Assembly: GCF_000276665.1 (NCBI RefSeq)
Contig: NW_004955405.1
Coordinates: 8,739,608-8,803,607 of the forward strand
Source: Chinchilla lanigera
Taxonomy: Eukaryota > Chordata > Mammalia > Rodentia > Chinchillidae
Direction of reading: 5' to 3'
DNA length: 64,000 nucleotides
Under the pieces are notes generated by a model, which saw only the letters and a list, made by a program, of their open reading frames with translations, was not told the origin of the DNA and ran no database searches. Every line of letters starts with the position of its first letter. The stretch's first letter is position 1. Below are positions 1 to 12,789 of this stretch, one piece after another. A program made the translations under genes and the position numbers.

Positions 1-107
1 GGCCAAGCCTAGGGCTATGCTTTGGTAGGGGCTTGGGTACAGCTTACTGTCTCACTTCCTGATATAAGGGCCTGGACAGTAACTCGAGAGCATCGTGTGA
101 TACTTAC
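1..107 (-). other. TSPAN5: TSPAN5 intron 3, 5' end (partial)
   Basis: Sequence downstream (transcript sense) of the exon at 108-254. It starts with a strong gtaagta donor at 107-101. Only the first 107 nt are in the window; nothing else is recognised. Confidence 0.9.
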
Positions 108-254
108 AAACTTGAGGAGGAAGGTGTTCTCCCGCAGTGCTCCAATGCACCCTGCAAACCCCAAGATGAACATCACGCCTCCAACCACGAGGAAGAGCCA
201 CACTGGGTCAAAGCCACCAAGGTCAGTGATCGAGGAGATGTTGGATAGAACGCC
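108..254 (-). CDS. TSPAN5: TSPAN5 coding exon (third coding exon): small extracellular loop and TM2
   Basis: Read on the minus strand, 147 nt (49 codons) open in phase 0 and encode [20 protein letters not shown], then a hydrophobic helix (about [20 protein letters not shown]), then [10 protein letters not shown] recognise this as tetraspanin-5; from memory it corresponds to residues 45-93 of the 268-aa human protein. It supplies the small extracellular loop with an N-I-S sequon, transmembrane helix 2 with the conserved GCIGALREN, and the start of the inner loop. The acceptor is a pyrimidine-rich run ending ttctgttccag before position 254; the donor is gtaagta from 107 downward. TSPAN5 belongs to the TspanC8 group (TSPAN5, 10, 14, 15, 17, 33), known to bind the protease ADAM10 and control its trafficking and substrate choice. 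The close paralogue TSPAN17 differs at several of these residues, so TSPAN5 is the better call. The exon is intact. Confidence 0.97.
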
Positions 255-397
255 CTGGAACAGAAAAGAACACACCGACACCAGAGCATGAGAGTTGTGT
301 GCCCACAAGTTTGCCTTTTGCCTTCTCCCAAAGAAAAGAAAACTTCAGAGGTCATCTGCTTATCAGGCATGACTGCCAGACAGTGTTTAAGAGACAC

Positions 398-525
398 TGT
401 GAAGAAAAAAGGAGGAAAAGCAGACAAGGGCAGGGCAGGCAAAGAAAGGAGAGAAAAGGCAAAGAGAAAAGGAGGAAGGAAGGAAGGAGAGAGAAAAAGA
501 ACAAGGAAGAGGAAAAGGAAATGTA
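398..525. repeat. Purine-rich tract (pyrimidine-rich in transcript sense)
   Basis: About 130 nt of almost pure A/G with ggaaggaagg and gagagaaaa runs on the plus strand. In the TSPAN5 transcript it is a long C/U tract lying 145-270 nt upstream of the acceptor of the 147-nt exon. Confidence 0.8.
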
Positions 526-1989
526 ACCACTGATTTCTTTCCAAGACCTACTATACTTATATTTTTGGCAAAATTATACAAAGTAAAAAAGACCCCACCA
601 GCCCTTATACAGAGAAAACATGTACGTTACCTTTGCTTCTATGTCCTCAAATACAAATGATGTTGACTAAAAATTGGGTGTGAGAAAAACACCCCACAAC
701 ACCCTCAAAACAAGGATGTTCTTTCAGGGTGAACCCTTGTTCCCCAGGCCTGCAGACAGAAAGCATCCCCAAGTTCTCTAAGGAGAGACTTGTACCTCAG
801 GACCCCCTGAGCTCCAGAGCAGACCCCAGAAGATGAAGATCCCCAAAGCCCACCTATATGATTTGTGCTGATGGATGTTCTACCTTCAATTCTCAGGAGT
901 ATTTCCTAACAACTAAAAAAAAAAAAAAAAGAAAAACCAGTCCTATTATCCCACCCCAGCCACCAAAGCAACCCAGAGTAATTTCATTTCTCCATCAGCA
1001 GTGCCACTGCTTCCTGAACCCCTTCCTCCCTTCACTGTGAAACCACATCCAATACCCAGAACCTGTTAGAAAGGAGACATCTTCCCTCCAAAATGTAATG
1101 TGTACACTTACTATCAATTCATAGAGACCAAACTAAGGCTTACGTACCCAGTATTATCAGTATTTTATTTTGTGATTACATTTGTTTTGAACTCCCAAAT
1201 CAGAACACCTCCAGAGCATCATGGTGTAGTTTGCTGTAAAGTCTTAATATTAAATATTTTTTTCAAGGCCCTCCCAACAACTTGGAAGACTAGGAGCTAT
1301 TCATGTGGCTTTATACTTGAGGAAAATGGAACCCAGAGCAGATTGGGGACGAGCTGCAGGTCACAGATGGGCTGTTCTGGAACCAGAACAGAATGTGTGC
1401 TTCAGTCCTCCTTCCTGCCAAGCTGGGGGCCCTGGACTTGTTCTGCAGTGCTCCAGCTGATGCTAAGTTTAGGAGTTTCAAGCTTCAATCCACTTTAATG
1501 TTGCTGAAACATCTGGAGCATTTTGTTAGGCTTTCCGTTTGCTTTTTAGGGGCACAGCAACAACAGCAGCAACACACTGGTAACAGAACACACACGAGGG
1601 GAAAGGGCTCCAAAAGGCACAGGTCCATGGACTGAGAGGTCGCCCACGCAAGGCAGACGGAGGGTGTGCTTGCCCCTATCCACTGACACCACGGAAGGCG
1701 GCCATGCCTGCATGGGACCGTGCCGACCAAGGGTTTGGTCCAGTTTCGTTTCCAAATGCTAAACTAGGAATGCTCACTGCTGGAGGGCAAGGGTGATATA
1801 AGGAGACCAATCCTCATGTGCACAGCACAGATGACATGGAAGAAACTTGCCCGAGAAGTCAGACCAAAGGGTGTGAAGGGCCCCATGTTACAAGAAAAGC
1901 AACCTTTCCTCTCACCAGCATTCAAGTTTTAGACCTGTTCAGCTATTGGAGAAAGGGCTTTGGGGGTAATAATACTCTTAAAATTCAAA

Positions 1990-2160
1990 AACCACGCAGG
2001 CAGGCATGGTGGCACACACCAATAATCCCAGCACTTGGGAGGTAGAAGGATCACTGCGAGTTCGAGACCAACCTGGGCTACAAAGTGAGCTCAAGGCCAG
2101 CCTGAACTGCACAGCGAGACCCTGTCTCAAAAAAGTCTAAAAAAAAAAAAAAAAAAAAAT
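1990..2160 (+). repeat. B1 SINE (7SL-derived), full length
   Basis: It begins ggcatggtggcacacacc and ends in a roughly 20-nt A run. Two successive 29-bp segments, starting gagttcgagaccaacc and gagctcaaggccagcc, are the internal duplication diagnostic of rodent B1. Confidence 0.93.
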
Positions 2161-3084
2161 CAAAAACTAACTTACTTATGGGAGAAACAGGAGACCTCAT
2201 TTACTTGGTAGAAGTAAATCAGAAGCAGGAGGCAGCAGAGGTGGAAGCCCCAGAGAAAGGTGAGTCCCGTTTCTAACACCGCCAGGTCTCCAGCAGCAGC
2301 GAGAGAGGCTGCCATGGAGACACAGGCTTCCTCTGACCAGCCGCTGACTTGTGCCCTCCCAGCTGGGTTCTTCGCAAGATTCCCAAAGTGGCTGGGGAGC
2401 TGGGACTTAATGAGCTTCAGGCTCCTTCCAAGTGAAGACTATTCTACAATTTCACCCATTTTTATTTCATAGTGTTTTATTTCTGACTCATACTCAAGTG
2501 TGAGCAAAGGGCAGGCTGTTCCCAGCCTTCAGGACCCACGGCTGTGCACGGAGGGCTCAGCCTGGGTACAACAGGAGGAGCCCTCTGGGGAGCTCTGCAA
2601 AGCAAGTGAAGCAAACGAGCAAACATATATGCTTGTGTCTGAAATATCGAGACAAAATTCATCTCGGCAAAAATTAGGATCCCAACTCTCACTAGAATCC
2701 TAGATCATTCATCCTTTCTGAGTTTAACTGAGTAAGAATCTGGCTTCTCAAACTCATTTTAGTACTTACTCTCCTGCAGGGGCAGTTTTAATTGAGAGGA
2801 GCTTCAATGGTTTCTATGGAAACGACAATCATTTGGGGGCCTCGCTGGACTGCAGAGTCTACTCATTTATTTCTAAATTCAAGCAAAAGACAGGGCAGGA
2901 GACAGATACTACAAAGAACTTGGGGAGGGGTAATATTCTGTAAAGCATGGGAAAGACCATCAAGAACTTTATTTTTAATGGATCCACGATATAATCAGGT
3001 AGTTACCAACTGTAAACTAATTGAAATTTTTTTTGGGGGGGGTCTGGGTAGAAAGAATGTATCTTTTGTTTTATTAAAATTTCT

Positions 3085-3235
3085 TAATTGATAAAGTTAC
3101 ATGTACTTACCCTGCACAATATGTGTTGAAGTTATGTACACTGTGGAATGTCTAAATGTAGCTAATTAATACTTATTACCTCAAATAGTTATGTATTTTA
3201 TGGTGAGAACACATTACATCCAATCTCAGCATTTT
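3085..3235 (-). mobile_element. L1M 3'UTR fragment
   Basis: AT-rich sequence resembling the reverse complement of an old mammalian L1 3'UTR (tacctcaaatagttatgtat, ggtgagaacac). Degenerate; edges are approximate. Confidence 0.5.
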
Positions 3236-3255
3236 TTAAGAATTCATACATTACT

Positions 3256-3422
3256 GCTAGGTAGGCCAGCACACACCTGTAATCCCATTTACACATTTCT
3301 TGGGAGGCTGAGTCAGGAATTCGAGCCTAGCCTGGGCAACTTCATGAAACCCTGTCTCAAAATTTTTAAAAAAGGGACCGGGAATGAAGTCAGCACCCCA
3401 TGGGTTCAATCCCCAGTACCAA
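3256..3422 (+). repeat. Dimeric B1-ID SINE
   Basis: A 7SL-like left part (cacacacctgtaatccc ... cctgtctcaaaa) lacks the internal duplication and is followed by a short A/T linker and an ID-like right part (gggaccgggaatgaag ... gggttcaatccccagtacc). The order matches the B1-dID type of rodent SINE. Confidence 0.75.
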
Positions 3423-5739
3423 GGGAAACAAACAGAACCAAAACCCTCATAACTAACAATATATTATTAACTACAGTCACAAATTCAAATCTTGAGGCAC
3501 AACCGTGCAAAAGTTGATGCCAATGCGCGGTTCCTTCCCCTTGGGATTGGGCTTCTCACCAAGACAGAGAAGGAGACAAGACAGACTCATCTATGCAACA
3601 CAGCTTTATGTTTCCAAGAGCAGGACGGCTCTACAGAACCAAACAGAACCCTGGCAATGACTGGGTTACAAACACGACATTTCAAACAGTCTCTCACTAG
3701 ACTTTCTAATGCTGTGCAGCTCAGTCTGACAAACGAGGCAGAAGTCTAGCATAAGCTTGCTGAAGAATAATTATAATTAACGCTTATTGCTGACAAGAAC
3801 CTGGAAGAAAAAAATCTACAATTAGTTAAGCCTGCTAGTGATCTGAAACGTGCTCAGATGGAGCCAACGCCTCAGGCAGGTAACTCCTCAGGCAGACACG
3901 GCTCCTGCTGGGTCACTGCCCGCCTCCGTCTGCGGCTTCCTCCTGCTTCACCGCAAGCCATGCCCCTCCTAGTGCCGCTCTTCCCATGAGCCCCGCTCCT
4001 CCCCTCCTCCCTGGGATGACTGGACAAGGGACTGGCAGCTAACTCCAGTAGCTGAGACTGTAGAACGCCAATGACAGAAACTGGACAAAGTCAGTCCGCA
4101 GAGAGAAAGCCAGGGCTTGGGGAGACAAAGCCTGGGAGTGAGGGGAGATCCCAACAGCACCCCAAGTCCCAGCCCAGCTGCCTCAGCCTGTCCCAGAGCA
4201 CTGCTCCTCATCACAGGGTCTGGGAGCCATCTCTGGGCTGCTGCAGTGAGCCCCCCACCAGGTCCTCAGAGAACAGCAGCACTGAAAGCACCGCTGTAAG
4301 TGCAGAGGGTGGGCAGAGGTCAGTGCTGGCTTTACAGGGGTCACTCACACCACCCGGGTTAACAGAGCGGTTAATCCTGTGTGAACCGTCTTCAGCTGAC
4401 TCCCTACCAACGATGAGTGGTTCTGCTGGAACCTCTGGTGCTCTGTTTGTGTTATAATAGCACACAGCAAGCTTTCAGCCCCAGTCCTCAGCTGTGAAAC
4501 ACCAACTTTTAGAACTGCAACTTATTTGAAAACAAAACTAAACAAAATGTCCTCTAGTCAGCCTTTTCTCTACCCAGAGCGGCTGACGTCAAAAGGGGGC
4601 ACACAGCGCTGTCCTGGGGGTGCGCCGCAAGTTCTTAGTTTTGTTTGATCTGAATCCTGTAGGAGGCAAAGCTCTGGGGTCTAAAGATGTCCAGGGTACT
4701 GGTCTAGGTAGTTCACGCTGGAAAACCATGTCTTAAGGAGCTGACTGTTCAGCAGAACGAGGATAGACAGGTAAGAGGCAGAGCCATTAGCCAACGCATT
4801 TTTTTAATCATTGTTTTGGGATCTGAACAGTAGTAACAGAGATGAGGGAAAAAGTAACATAAGAAAAACATATTCAAAAAGTCCAAATTTAGAAAACAAG
4901 AGGAATTATTAAACATATATTTTAATAATACACTGTTAAGACTATATCTTTAAGAGCTGATATATAGGTGTTTGCCCTGATTTAAAAACTACACAATGTA
5001 TATATGTCTCAAAATATATTGCACACTATCATATTGTACTGTATCTATAAGAGCTGATACAAAGGAACATATTCTCAAGCATCCTTTATACCCATGCTGG
5101 ATGGCCCTGCATCATTGCTCCTAGGACCCTGGGTCCTTTCTCCTGCCTCTCAGCTCACGGCTGCTGTAACAGGGAACAGGGGCAGAAACAAATTGCCCAT
5201 AACATAAAGCACTGCTCTAAAGACAAACGAATAGCAGTCAATTTGAAAGAAACAAAGGAATATATTCAACAGATCAGTCATTCCTCAAGCCAGCTTTTGG
5301 ATAACTAGTTCTTGGGGTACCGACTTGCAACTTAGAAAATGAGGCTCCACTGAAAATAGGACATTTCCATTACCTATGAGGTAGTGGACAGTCTTTCGGA
5401 ACTTTGCAAAGAGGCCAGTATACGTCTGAAAGAACACGGACAGGCTAACAGAACATGTCTGAGGAAGTATCATAACAGAAGTCAGAGAGCCAGCAAACAA
5501 ACGTATCCACACGCATTCTTCACAGTGCAAGGAGACCTTGGTACCCCAGCCATGTGGACAAGCCTGCTCCAAAGTGGGTAGAGACAGCCTTCCCAAGTCA
5601 ACCTCTGGCATAAACCATCCCACACAGTAGCCACACCCGTGTGGCTCCCTTGCAATTTCCCATGGGATTCTATGTGTAGCAAGTAGGGTAGTCCAGACCA
5701 CGTGTGAGGCAGACAGTACACTACAATAGCGACTACTAC

Positions 5740-6545
5740 TTTTAAATTTTATTTTTAAACTAATACATAAAAATGTAAAATTGTACATACTTATGGAATA
5801 CAATATGGAATTTTGAGACATATATACATTGTATAGTTTTCAAACCAGGGCAAACTCATCTATCTGACATCATTCTATTAGGATAAAAACATTCAAAATC
5901 ATCCTTTCTACAGGCTTTCTGAAGTATCTATCATGTTATAGATATGGCCACCCTATTGTGCAACACACCACCAGAACTTTTCACTCCCACCTAACTTAGC
6001 ACCCACTGATCCCAATTTTCCTTTTCCTGCCCCTGGCCTTTGACAACCGCTACTTGGTCCTCAACTTCTATGAGATTAATGTTTGCTATATGCCACCTAT
6101 AAGTGAGGTCATGCAATACTTGTGTTTCTGCACCTGGCTTCTTTCACTTAATACGATGATCTTCAGTTCATCCTATGTCATCACAAGTGACAGAATTTCA
6201 TTCATTTTGTGACTGGATAATATCCCACTGCGTGTGTGGACCACATTTTCTCTACTCATTTACCAGCTGATAGACACTGATTGCTTCCATTTCTTGGCTA
6301 CTATGAAGAGTGCAGATGTCTTTTTGATACACTGATTTCATTTCCTGCAGATGCACACCTCAGTGGGACTACTGCGCCACGCGCAAGTTGTATTCGTATA
6401 CCTTTTTAAGCAACCGCCACAGTGTTCTCCATAGCTACTGCTCTGACTGGCATTTCCAGTGGTCTGGAGGATTCCCCTTGCTCCACCCTCCCCAGCAATT
6501 GTTCTCCTCTGTCTAGTGTTGGCTTCCTGTATGCCTGTAATCTTG
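5740..6545 (-). mobile_element. L1M fragment: ORF2 3' end plus 3'UTR
   Basis: Read on the minus strand this matches the familiar end of mammalian L1 ORF2 and its 3'UTR. Plus-strand landmarks are gtgaggtcatgcaatacttg, cctggcttctttcacttaat, ggataatatcccactg and gatacactgatttcatttcc. It is heavily mutated with no intact reading frame, so it is an ancient L1M copy. Confidence 0.82.
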
Positions 6546-6557
6546 GCCATTGCCTTA

Positions 6558-6705
6558 CCTGACTAGGCCTCGATTTTCACATCTGCAAAGTGATACACTG
6601 TGTCATAAGGTTTTAAGAGATGAAGAAAATAATCTAAGTAAATCCAAACACTATAAGAGTTCAGTAAAAGTTTGACACCATCTTCATTATCATCACTATT
6701 ACATG
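6558..6705 (+). repeat. MIR SINE
   Basis: The core is recognisable: ctcgattttcacatctgcaa, then gtcataaggttttaagag, ending in AT-rich sequence. Confidence 0.65.
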
Positions 6706-9700
6706 AGAATAAGAGAAAGTCATGGATGCCATCAAAGTCCCTGAGAGGAGAGTTTAAACCAGCTGCATTGAAGAAGAATCCGTTTTATTCTGAGCACGTC
6801 CTCCTCTGAATGCCTCCAAAGGAAAGCTGCGGATGTGCTGACAGTCATGCCTCATGGGAGAGGCAGTACTAGGGTATCCTAATCACCTTTTGTGGGGAAC
6901 TGGAAATAATCTAAGACTCACAGAAGAAAGGCGGGAGGGGAAAGTCATGAGTACGCAAAAGCCAGAAGCAGGCAAAAGGCAGCCGTGGGTGGAAGCCAAG
7001 AGCACCCCGACGGTGCTGTGGAGGGGGTGGGCAAGTCAGTGGCCGTGCAGTGCATGGTCGAAGCAGCTGCTCACAGGCGCCTCTGTGCAGGGAGCTGCCG
7101 GGCACACGTGCTGGAGTCGTTGCTCTAGAACGTTGCCCCAGCTGCAGAGGCACATGCCACCCCTGTGAGGCGGGCTGTGCAGTGGTTTGGTGAACACAGT
7201 ACATCTCAGCAGAAACAGAAAGATGGCCAAGCTTCCCTTCCACCTCCACCTCCCCACCAGCACTTCACTGGTTCTGCTCTCTCACTGGAATTTAAGCATC
7301 TTCTCTCCGTGGTTCTGCAACAATAGAGCGTGTACTTTGCAGCGATTTCTTCTTGACAAGGTTTCTATGCACGCACAGAAACAAAAAGGCAAACAAAGCC
7401 CCAGAGGGTTCCAAACCAGTGCACTTCTGCTATCTGTGGGTTTTTGTTTTTTTTCTCTTCACCACCAGCACAGAGCAGCTTCTGTGTGCACCTGGCAAGT
7501 TCGATTTCTTCTCTGTCCACCCACACAGAAAAGAAACACAAAAATAGTGTTCACACACCCCAAGGCAGGGGCTCCTCTGCTTTTACATATACAAGCCCGT
7601 TCTTCCCAACTGTCAGATGAGAAACAAGATGTGCTGGGTGTGCGAAATATGTCTGCAAGGTCAGGCCAGATGGAGCCCTTTAACACTCGTCTGCTTGACT
7701 CTGATCACACCACCTCACAGGGTGAGACTCACAACCATTACCCTAGAGGAAGAGGGGTGACCATGAGGACATTTCAAAGAAAATGCAGCTACTCGGAGAA
7801 GGGTGGTCCTGGAGCACGGTGGAAATGCAGTTCCAAACAATGTCCACAGGATGACCAAGTGGGGACCAGCGGGCCACAGGGAAACTGGCCACCACAAAAA
7901 TACATCAAAGCCTCTCACAGTAAGCACGTGACAAGGCCACGCTGCAAGCCACCCTCCATCTAAACATTGCAGAGGCCAGAGAGAGGATGGGATGAGAAGT
8001 ACGTCAGACCTCAGCAGGCCCAGGAGATGTGAGGGAGCAAGAACAGCTTGGCTCATGGCCTGGCAAAGAGAGGCGAGTCCACAGAGGCCCCTGGTTCCTC
8101 CCAGGTTATCCTGTCAGCAAAGGTCATCAGTGAGATGCAAGCAATCCTTTCCTGCAGATAAACAATTGGCCATGGCCTATCTCTGAAGGAAGAGGAGGCA
8201 GAGCAATTACCTGTCAGGCCTGCATAACAACAAGCAGCTTTCAGGGAGGCTGGATGCACAGACCCCAATAGCTGGCCCTGCTTATAGTCAGGGACCAGAG
8301 CATACACTCAGCCAGCTAAGCAGGAGGCAGCGCAGGCCACTGTGCCACCCTGCAGAAGTTCCCACAGTCCTGGTCATGTGCCCGCTGTTTTCATGTGCAC
8401 ATCCCTAAGACACAAGGCATACCTAGGAGGATCCCCGGCTAAAGTGCAAAGTTTAAACTGAAATAGAAACAAAAGCTCTGTTAGAGTGGATGCACCCAGT
8501 CACTCTGATGCTGCAACCCTCAACCACCACGAGATAGTACTGAGACAAAGCCTTCAGGACAGGACACAGTCTGAGGGTGTGGTGAGGAGGGGACTCTCAC
8601 AAGGAGTAAGGTGTCCTTATGAAGACAGCGAGAACAGAGAGCTCACCTCTCTCATCTGCCATACAAGGAGACAGAAAAAGCTGTCCATTCACACACCAAG
8701 AGGAGCATGCTGCTCAGCAATGACCCACTGCCACCTTGGTTTGGACTTACGGACCCCATTATTGGGTTAATAATATCTCTTAGTTATTGCGGGCTGATCA
8801 GGTCTGCAATCTCCTGAACGAGTGTATGGTGAAGGCTAAATAAAAAGAGGCGAATGGAATGATTTCAGGGCTCCAAGAGGATCAAAGCCCTCTCAGAGAA
8901 TTCAAGATTCTCTCAGTGCTAAGACCACAACCTTTTCTGGGTGGCCCTACTTATTTGGTTATCAGAAGAAGGAAAGGAGTACTCAAGAAGGGTAGAATCA
9001 CTCAAGGACTTCTCCAAGAAAGCTATGAAGTTAATCCATCCAGGAGTGAGATACCTGAAGCTACAGTCTTTATCTTGAGATGGGATCCAGGTGTCCTTGG
9101 CTGTAATCTTGTCTTAACCTTGACTTTCTGGCTTCATCTGCCATTACAGCCCTTAGTAGGGATGAGTGACTCACAACGGTTCATTTACTGTGAGTCCACC
9201 ACCCTCTCTGGAGAAGGAGCCTAGGCCTTGGACAGACCCACAAGTAAACATGGAAAGTCACCTGGCGAATTTAAGTCCTGCTCAGGGCTGCTTCATAGTG
9301 GTCTCCATCACCAGAACTGTGGAAAACAGACACTTCTGGTGGAAGCTGCACATCTGTGTATTGTGCCACAGCAGCGAAGGCAGATCTGACCTGCTTCCCT
9401 GAACTAAAGTGAAGAGCAGTCTGTTCTCATAGCAGCATCCCTCTGTTCTGGGCCTGCACAGGACTCCGCTCACTCACTGAGGACATGCTGACAGGGTCTC
9501 CTGTGAGAGGCCAAGCACCACGATGCTATGGCATTTGAAGTGAAGACATGTGCCACGTGGGGAGTGGCCTGTGGAGCACAGTGCAGACCAGGTGGACAGG
9601 TGGAGGTCTTTGCAATGGGGGAGCACAGGGGCTTTGGCAGCAAGGTAGAAATGCGGTGGCAGTGCCTGGCCAACTGCATTCTGAGTCTAAAGCAGGAAAG

Positions 9701-9764
9701 GCAGGGGTTGGCAGCCTGTGGAGGAGAGGATGGCCCGGCACTTGTGTGCTGGAAGCCTGTGGGA

Positions 9765-9876
9765 AGCTGGGGTGCTGGCACACAGGGGGATTCCCAGCAC
9801 TTGGCGGTGAGGCATGACTTCGAGGCCAGCCTGAGGTACAGTGTGAGTGCAAGGCCAGACCCTGTCTGCAAGAAGC
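9765..9876 (+). repeat. Degenerate B1 SINE
   Basis: B1-like blocks are seen: cccagcacttgg, cgaggccagcctgaggtaca, gtgcaaggccagaccctgtc. Confidence 0.65.
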
Positions 9877-11042
9877 CAGCAAGCCTGATGAGCAGCGGGA
9901 GGTGCCCTGGAAGCAGCAGCAGAGCAGTGGCGACCCAGGTTCAGCTGCTGGAAGCCTGAGCGAAAACAGCACTGCTAAGCCACACTGCCGAGCCCGGCTT
10001 GGCAGCGAGCGCTGGGCTCCCCACACTCTTACTCTCACAGGCCCTGTAGGGGCCCCGACAGCCACAAAAGGAGATGGCACAGAAGGCACGGCTTACCAGT
10101 CACCCAGGAACAGACAGCAGAGCCGAGCAGCGTCTCACATGCTCACTCCTCCCTACTGAAGACAGCAGGCAGCAGTGGGCCAGGGGTGCTACTGCCCAGT
10201 ACGGATGTCACCCCACCTCCACTTCCTACCTTAGCCCTTGTGAGGAGCTGAGGGAACCACCAGGAACTCTGACATGGCTTCTGCCATGGAAACACAGTGA
10301 GGACTGCTTGACTCTGCCTGGGAAGGGCTTACTCTGGCCCTGGAAATTTGAGACCTCAGAGGTGGGGAAGAGCTGTTCCAGTGGGATGACCCCTTCAAGG
10401 ATGGTATGTCTGAGAGAGGGCAGCCTGGGCCATCTCAATCTGCTATGAGAGCAGTGCAGGGCAGTCTTGGCCCCATCACAGAGGGCAACTCACAAAGTGA
10501 GAACAGACCTTGGATAGCGGGCTCTGAGCCGCTACCAACGCAGAAGAGGGCCAGGCCTGAGCAGGTCCTGCCAAGCTCAAGGGAACCGCTAGGCAGTGGA
10601 ACTCAGCAGCAAAGTTTCTAAGAGACCAAGCCCTCACCCCACGGACATCTGCGAGGCCCGGACAGCAGATCCCCTCCAGCCTAGGGGTCTGCCCAACAGG
10701 AAGTGGGCAGGGGCCACTGGGGAGTGGGGCTGGACTGAGAACAGGGACCACCACTTGCACCCCTCAGGCCAAGGCAGAGGGGCCTGGGCAGACAGAACAC
10801 CTAGTGTGGCATGAGGCTTGGTGCTGCGGGGATCTGCCAGCCCTGTCCAATAAGTGGTCAGGGTTTGTGCCTCAAAGGAAGGCAGGAGTGTCTAAGAGAA
10901 AAAAATCAAGGTCACTGGAATTTTGACCCATTTGAGTTTTTGCCCTATAAAACCCCACTGAACAAAGCTGAAAGGGATATAGAGAGAAAAATGGAGTTTT
11001 TCCCTTTTTTAAATTAAATTTACTGGGCAGAAATTTATTTAT

Positions 11043-11134
11043 TTATTTTTTCTTTTCTGCACCAGGAATCAAACTCAGGACTTTACACTTGCCAGGCAGG
11101 CACTTGTGCCGCTGAGCTATATCCCCAGCCCTGG
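11043..11134 (-). repeat. ID SINE
   Basis: Minus-strand ID element: a T-rich head (its A tail), caaactcagga and gccaggcaggcacttgtg, then gagctatatccccag, the complement of the tRNA-like A box. Confidence 0.85.
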
Positions 11135-12189
11135 GAAGAAATTTAAAAATACACATTCAAAGAAATACAGTGCAGGTCCTCAAAAGAGAGGGGCGCACTG
11201 CAGATTGGAGCTTGGAATGACTGTGTGTTTTTGGCAATGGAAATCAGTATATTTGTGGATCTACCAGAAGTTCTGTCTTGGTCTTGGCTTGGGGTGGGAG
11301 AATGACCCACCCACAGAAAGATAATGGCCCACTTTTTAGGTGAAACACATGAGCCCATATTTAAGATGTTTTGCTTAAAAACATTGTATGAGCTCTTTCA
11401 ACCTGTCCCTTCATCTTAAGATCAGGTTTCTGCCCTTTACCAATTTAGCTAACTTATGCATGAAAGAAAACTGAGGATTTCAACACACTAGGTACCTGCT
11501 GATACACTGATTAGAATGTGTCCGTCACAGGGTGATCGTCCAGGCACCGACCCAGCTGTTGGGCTCCTCCTCTTCAACTCTGTAGATACAACAGAGGACT
11601 CAAGGGGATTACATAGGGTAGACAACCTCACTACATTCTAGTCAATAAGACAAGTCTGTGCAAAAGTCTCACCACCTCACAGCGCCATCTCCTGGAACTG
11701 ATTTCAGCGGCAAGGAGCCCGTTTTCTGCTCCATTCACCCGGGTCCCTGCTCCCACCTCCAGCCTCTCTGGGAAAGGAAATACATCCTCCACCCCATGGC
11801 CTGGTCCTCTGCTGAGACCCTGAATCACTGCCCTTGCTCTCCTTCCAGTGTGGGCTCCTGTGTGACAGGACAGGAAGCAACTGAAGGTTCTGGGCAGGTC
11901 ACAGGCTGGGCAGGGAAAGCAAGTGCAACCAGGAGCAAGGGCCGCCCACCCTCGGCAGGCCGAGGACAGACCACAGAGAGCGGGCTCCCCGTCCCCAGCC
12001 CCTTCCTCCCTCCGAGCCACAGAACCCCATGCAGAAGTACAAGGCAGGGCGAGCGCCGGGCTCCCAGCCCAACATCTCTAGGCCTCAGTCTCCCCACCTC
12101 ACAATGCTATCCTTCAGATTAACCCAAGGGGTAGAGAGTGTGGAAATCCCTTGGTAGAGAGCTACCCCCCAAGCATTTTACATATTTTC

Positions 12190-12330
12190 ATTCATTTATT
12201 CCCAAACTTCCTCTGGGCGTTCACTGTGAAAGATGCTCGACGCTGGGTCACAGATGGCAGAGAGGACAGGGTGCCATCCCCAGGAACTTTTTAGGTTGGA
12301 CAGGCTGGGTCAGGTTATCCCTCTGCTCAG
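12190..12330 (-). mobile_element. L2 3' end fragment
   Basis: ttttcattcatttattcc followed by an L2-like reverse-complement 3' end (gctgggtcacagatggca, gagaggacag). Old and diverged. Confidence 0.45.
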
Positions 12331-12789
12331 GGCCACCATGTTAGGGGTGGGAAGCCAATGGTCACCTCAGACTCCTGCTAGGAGTCCTGGAAGGGCACTT
12401 TTGCTGTTCCAAGAAGTAGAACCCTCCTTCTCGCTCGCCATCCCTCACCAGAACCTGCCAGTGCCATACCACTCTCCCTCCTGCCCCACCTAAGACCCAA
12501 GCCATAAGCACAGCAGCTGGTCCAGTGGAAAGGGAAAGGCACCTAAACTGCTCCATGGAGAAGACCGCTGTGTGTAAACTTCCGCTTCTATGGCAGAAAC
12601 AGATGGCTCCCGCTGGACCACGGGATGTATTGTCTATTTCCACATGATGTCCCTCACACCACACATCAGAAACCACATGTGCTTTTGCCTCACGTGTCAA
12701 CGCAGTGAGCTCAATAGTGATCAGAGGCCACTACCTACGGTGGCAACTTGGGGACAGATGCCACTGAACGGCCAGAGTCTATGAGAACG

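Noticed and set aside
5285..5821. 178-codon open frame on the minus strand
   Set aside because: Its upstream part runs into the L1M 3'UTR; no domain is recognisable.
7187..7963. 258-codon open frame on the plus strand
   Set aside because: No recognisable domain, no splice or promoter context, antisense within a TSPAN5 intron. Length is compatible with chance in moderately GC-rich DNA.
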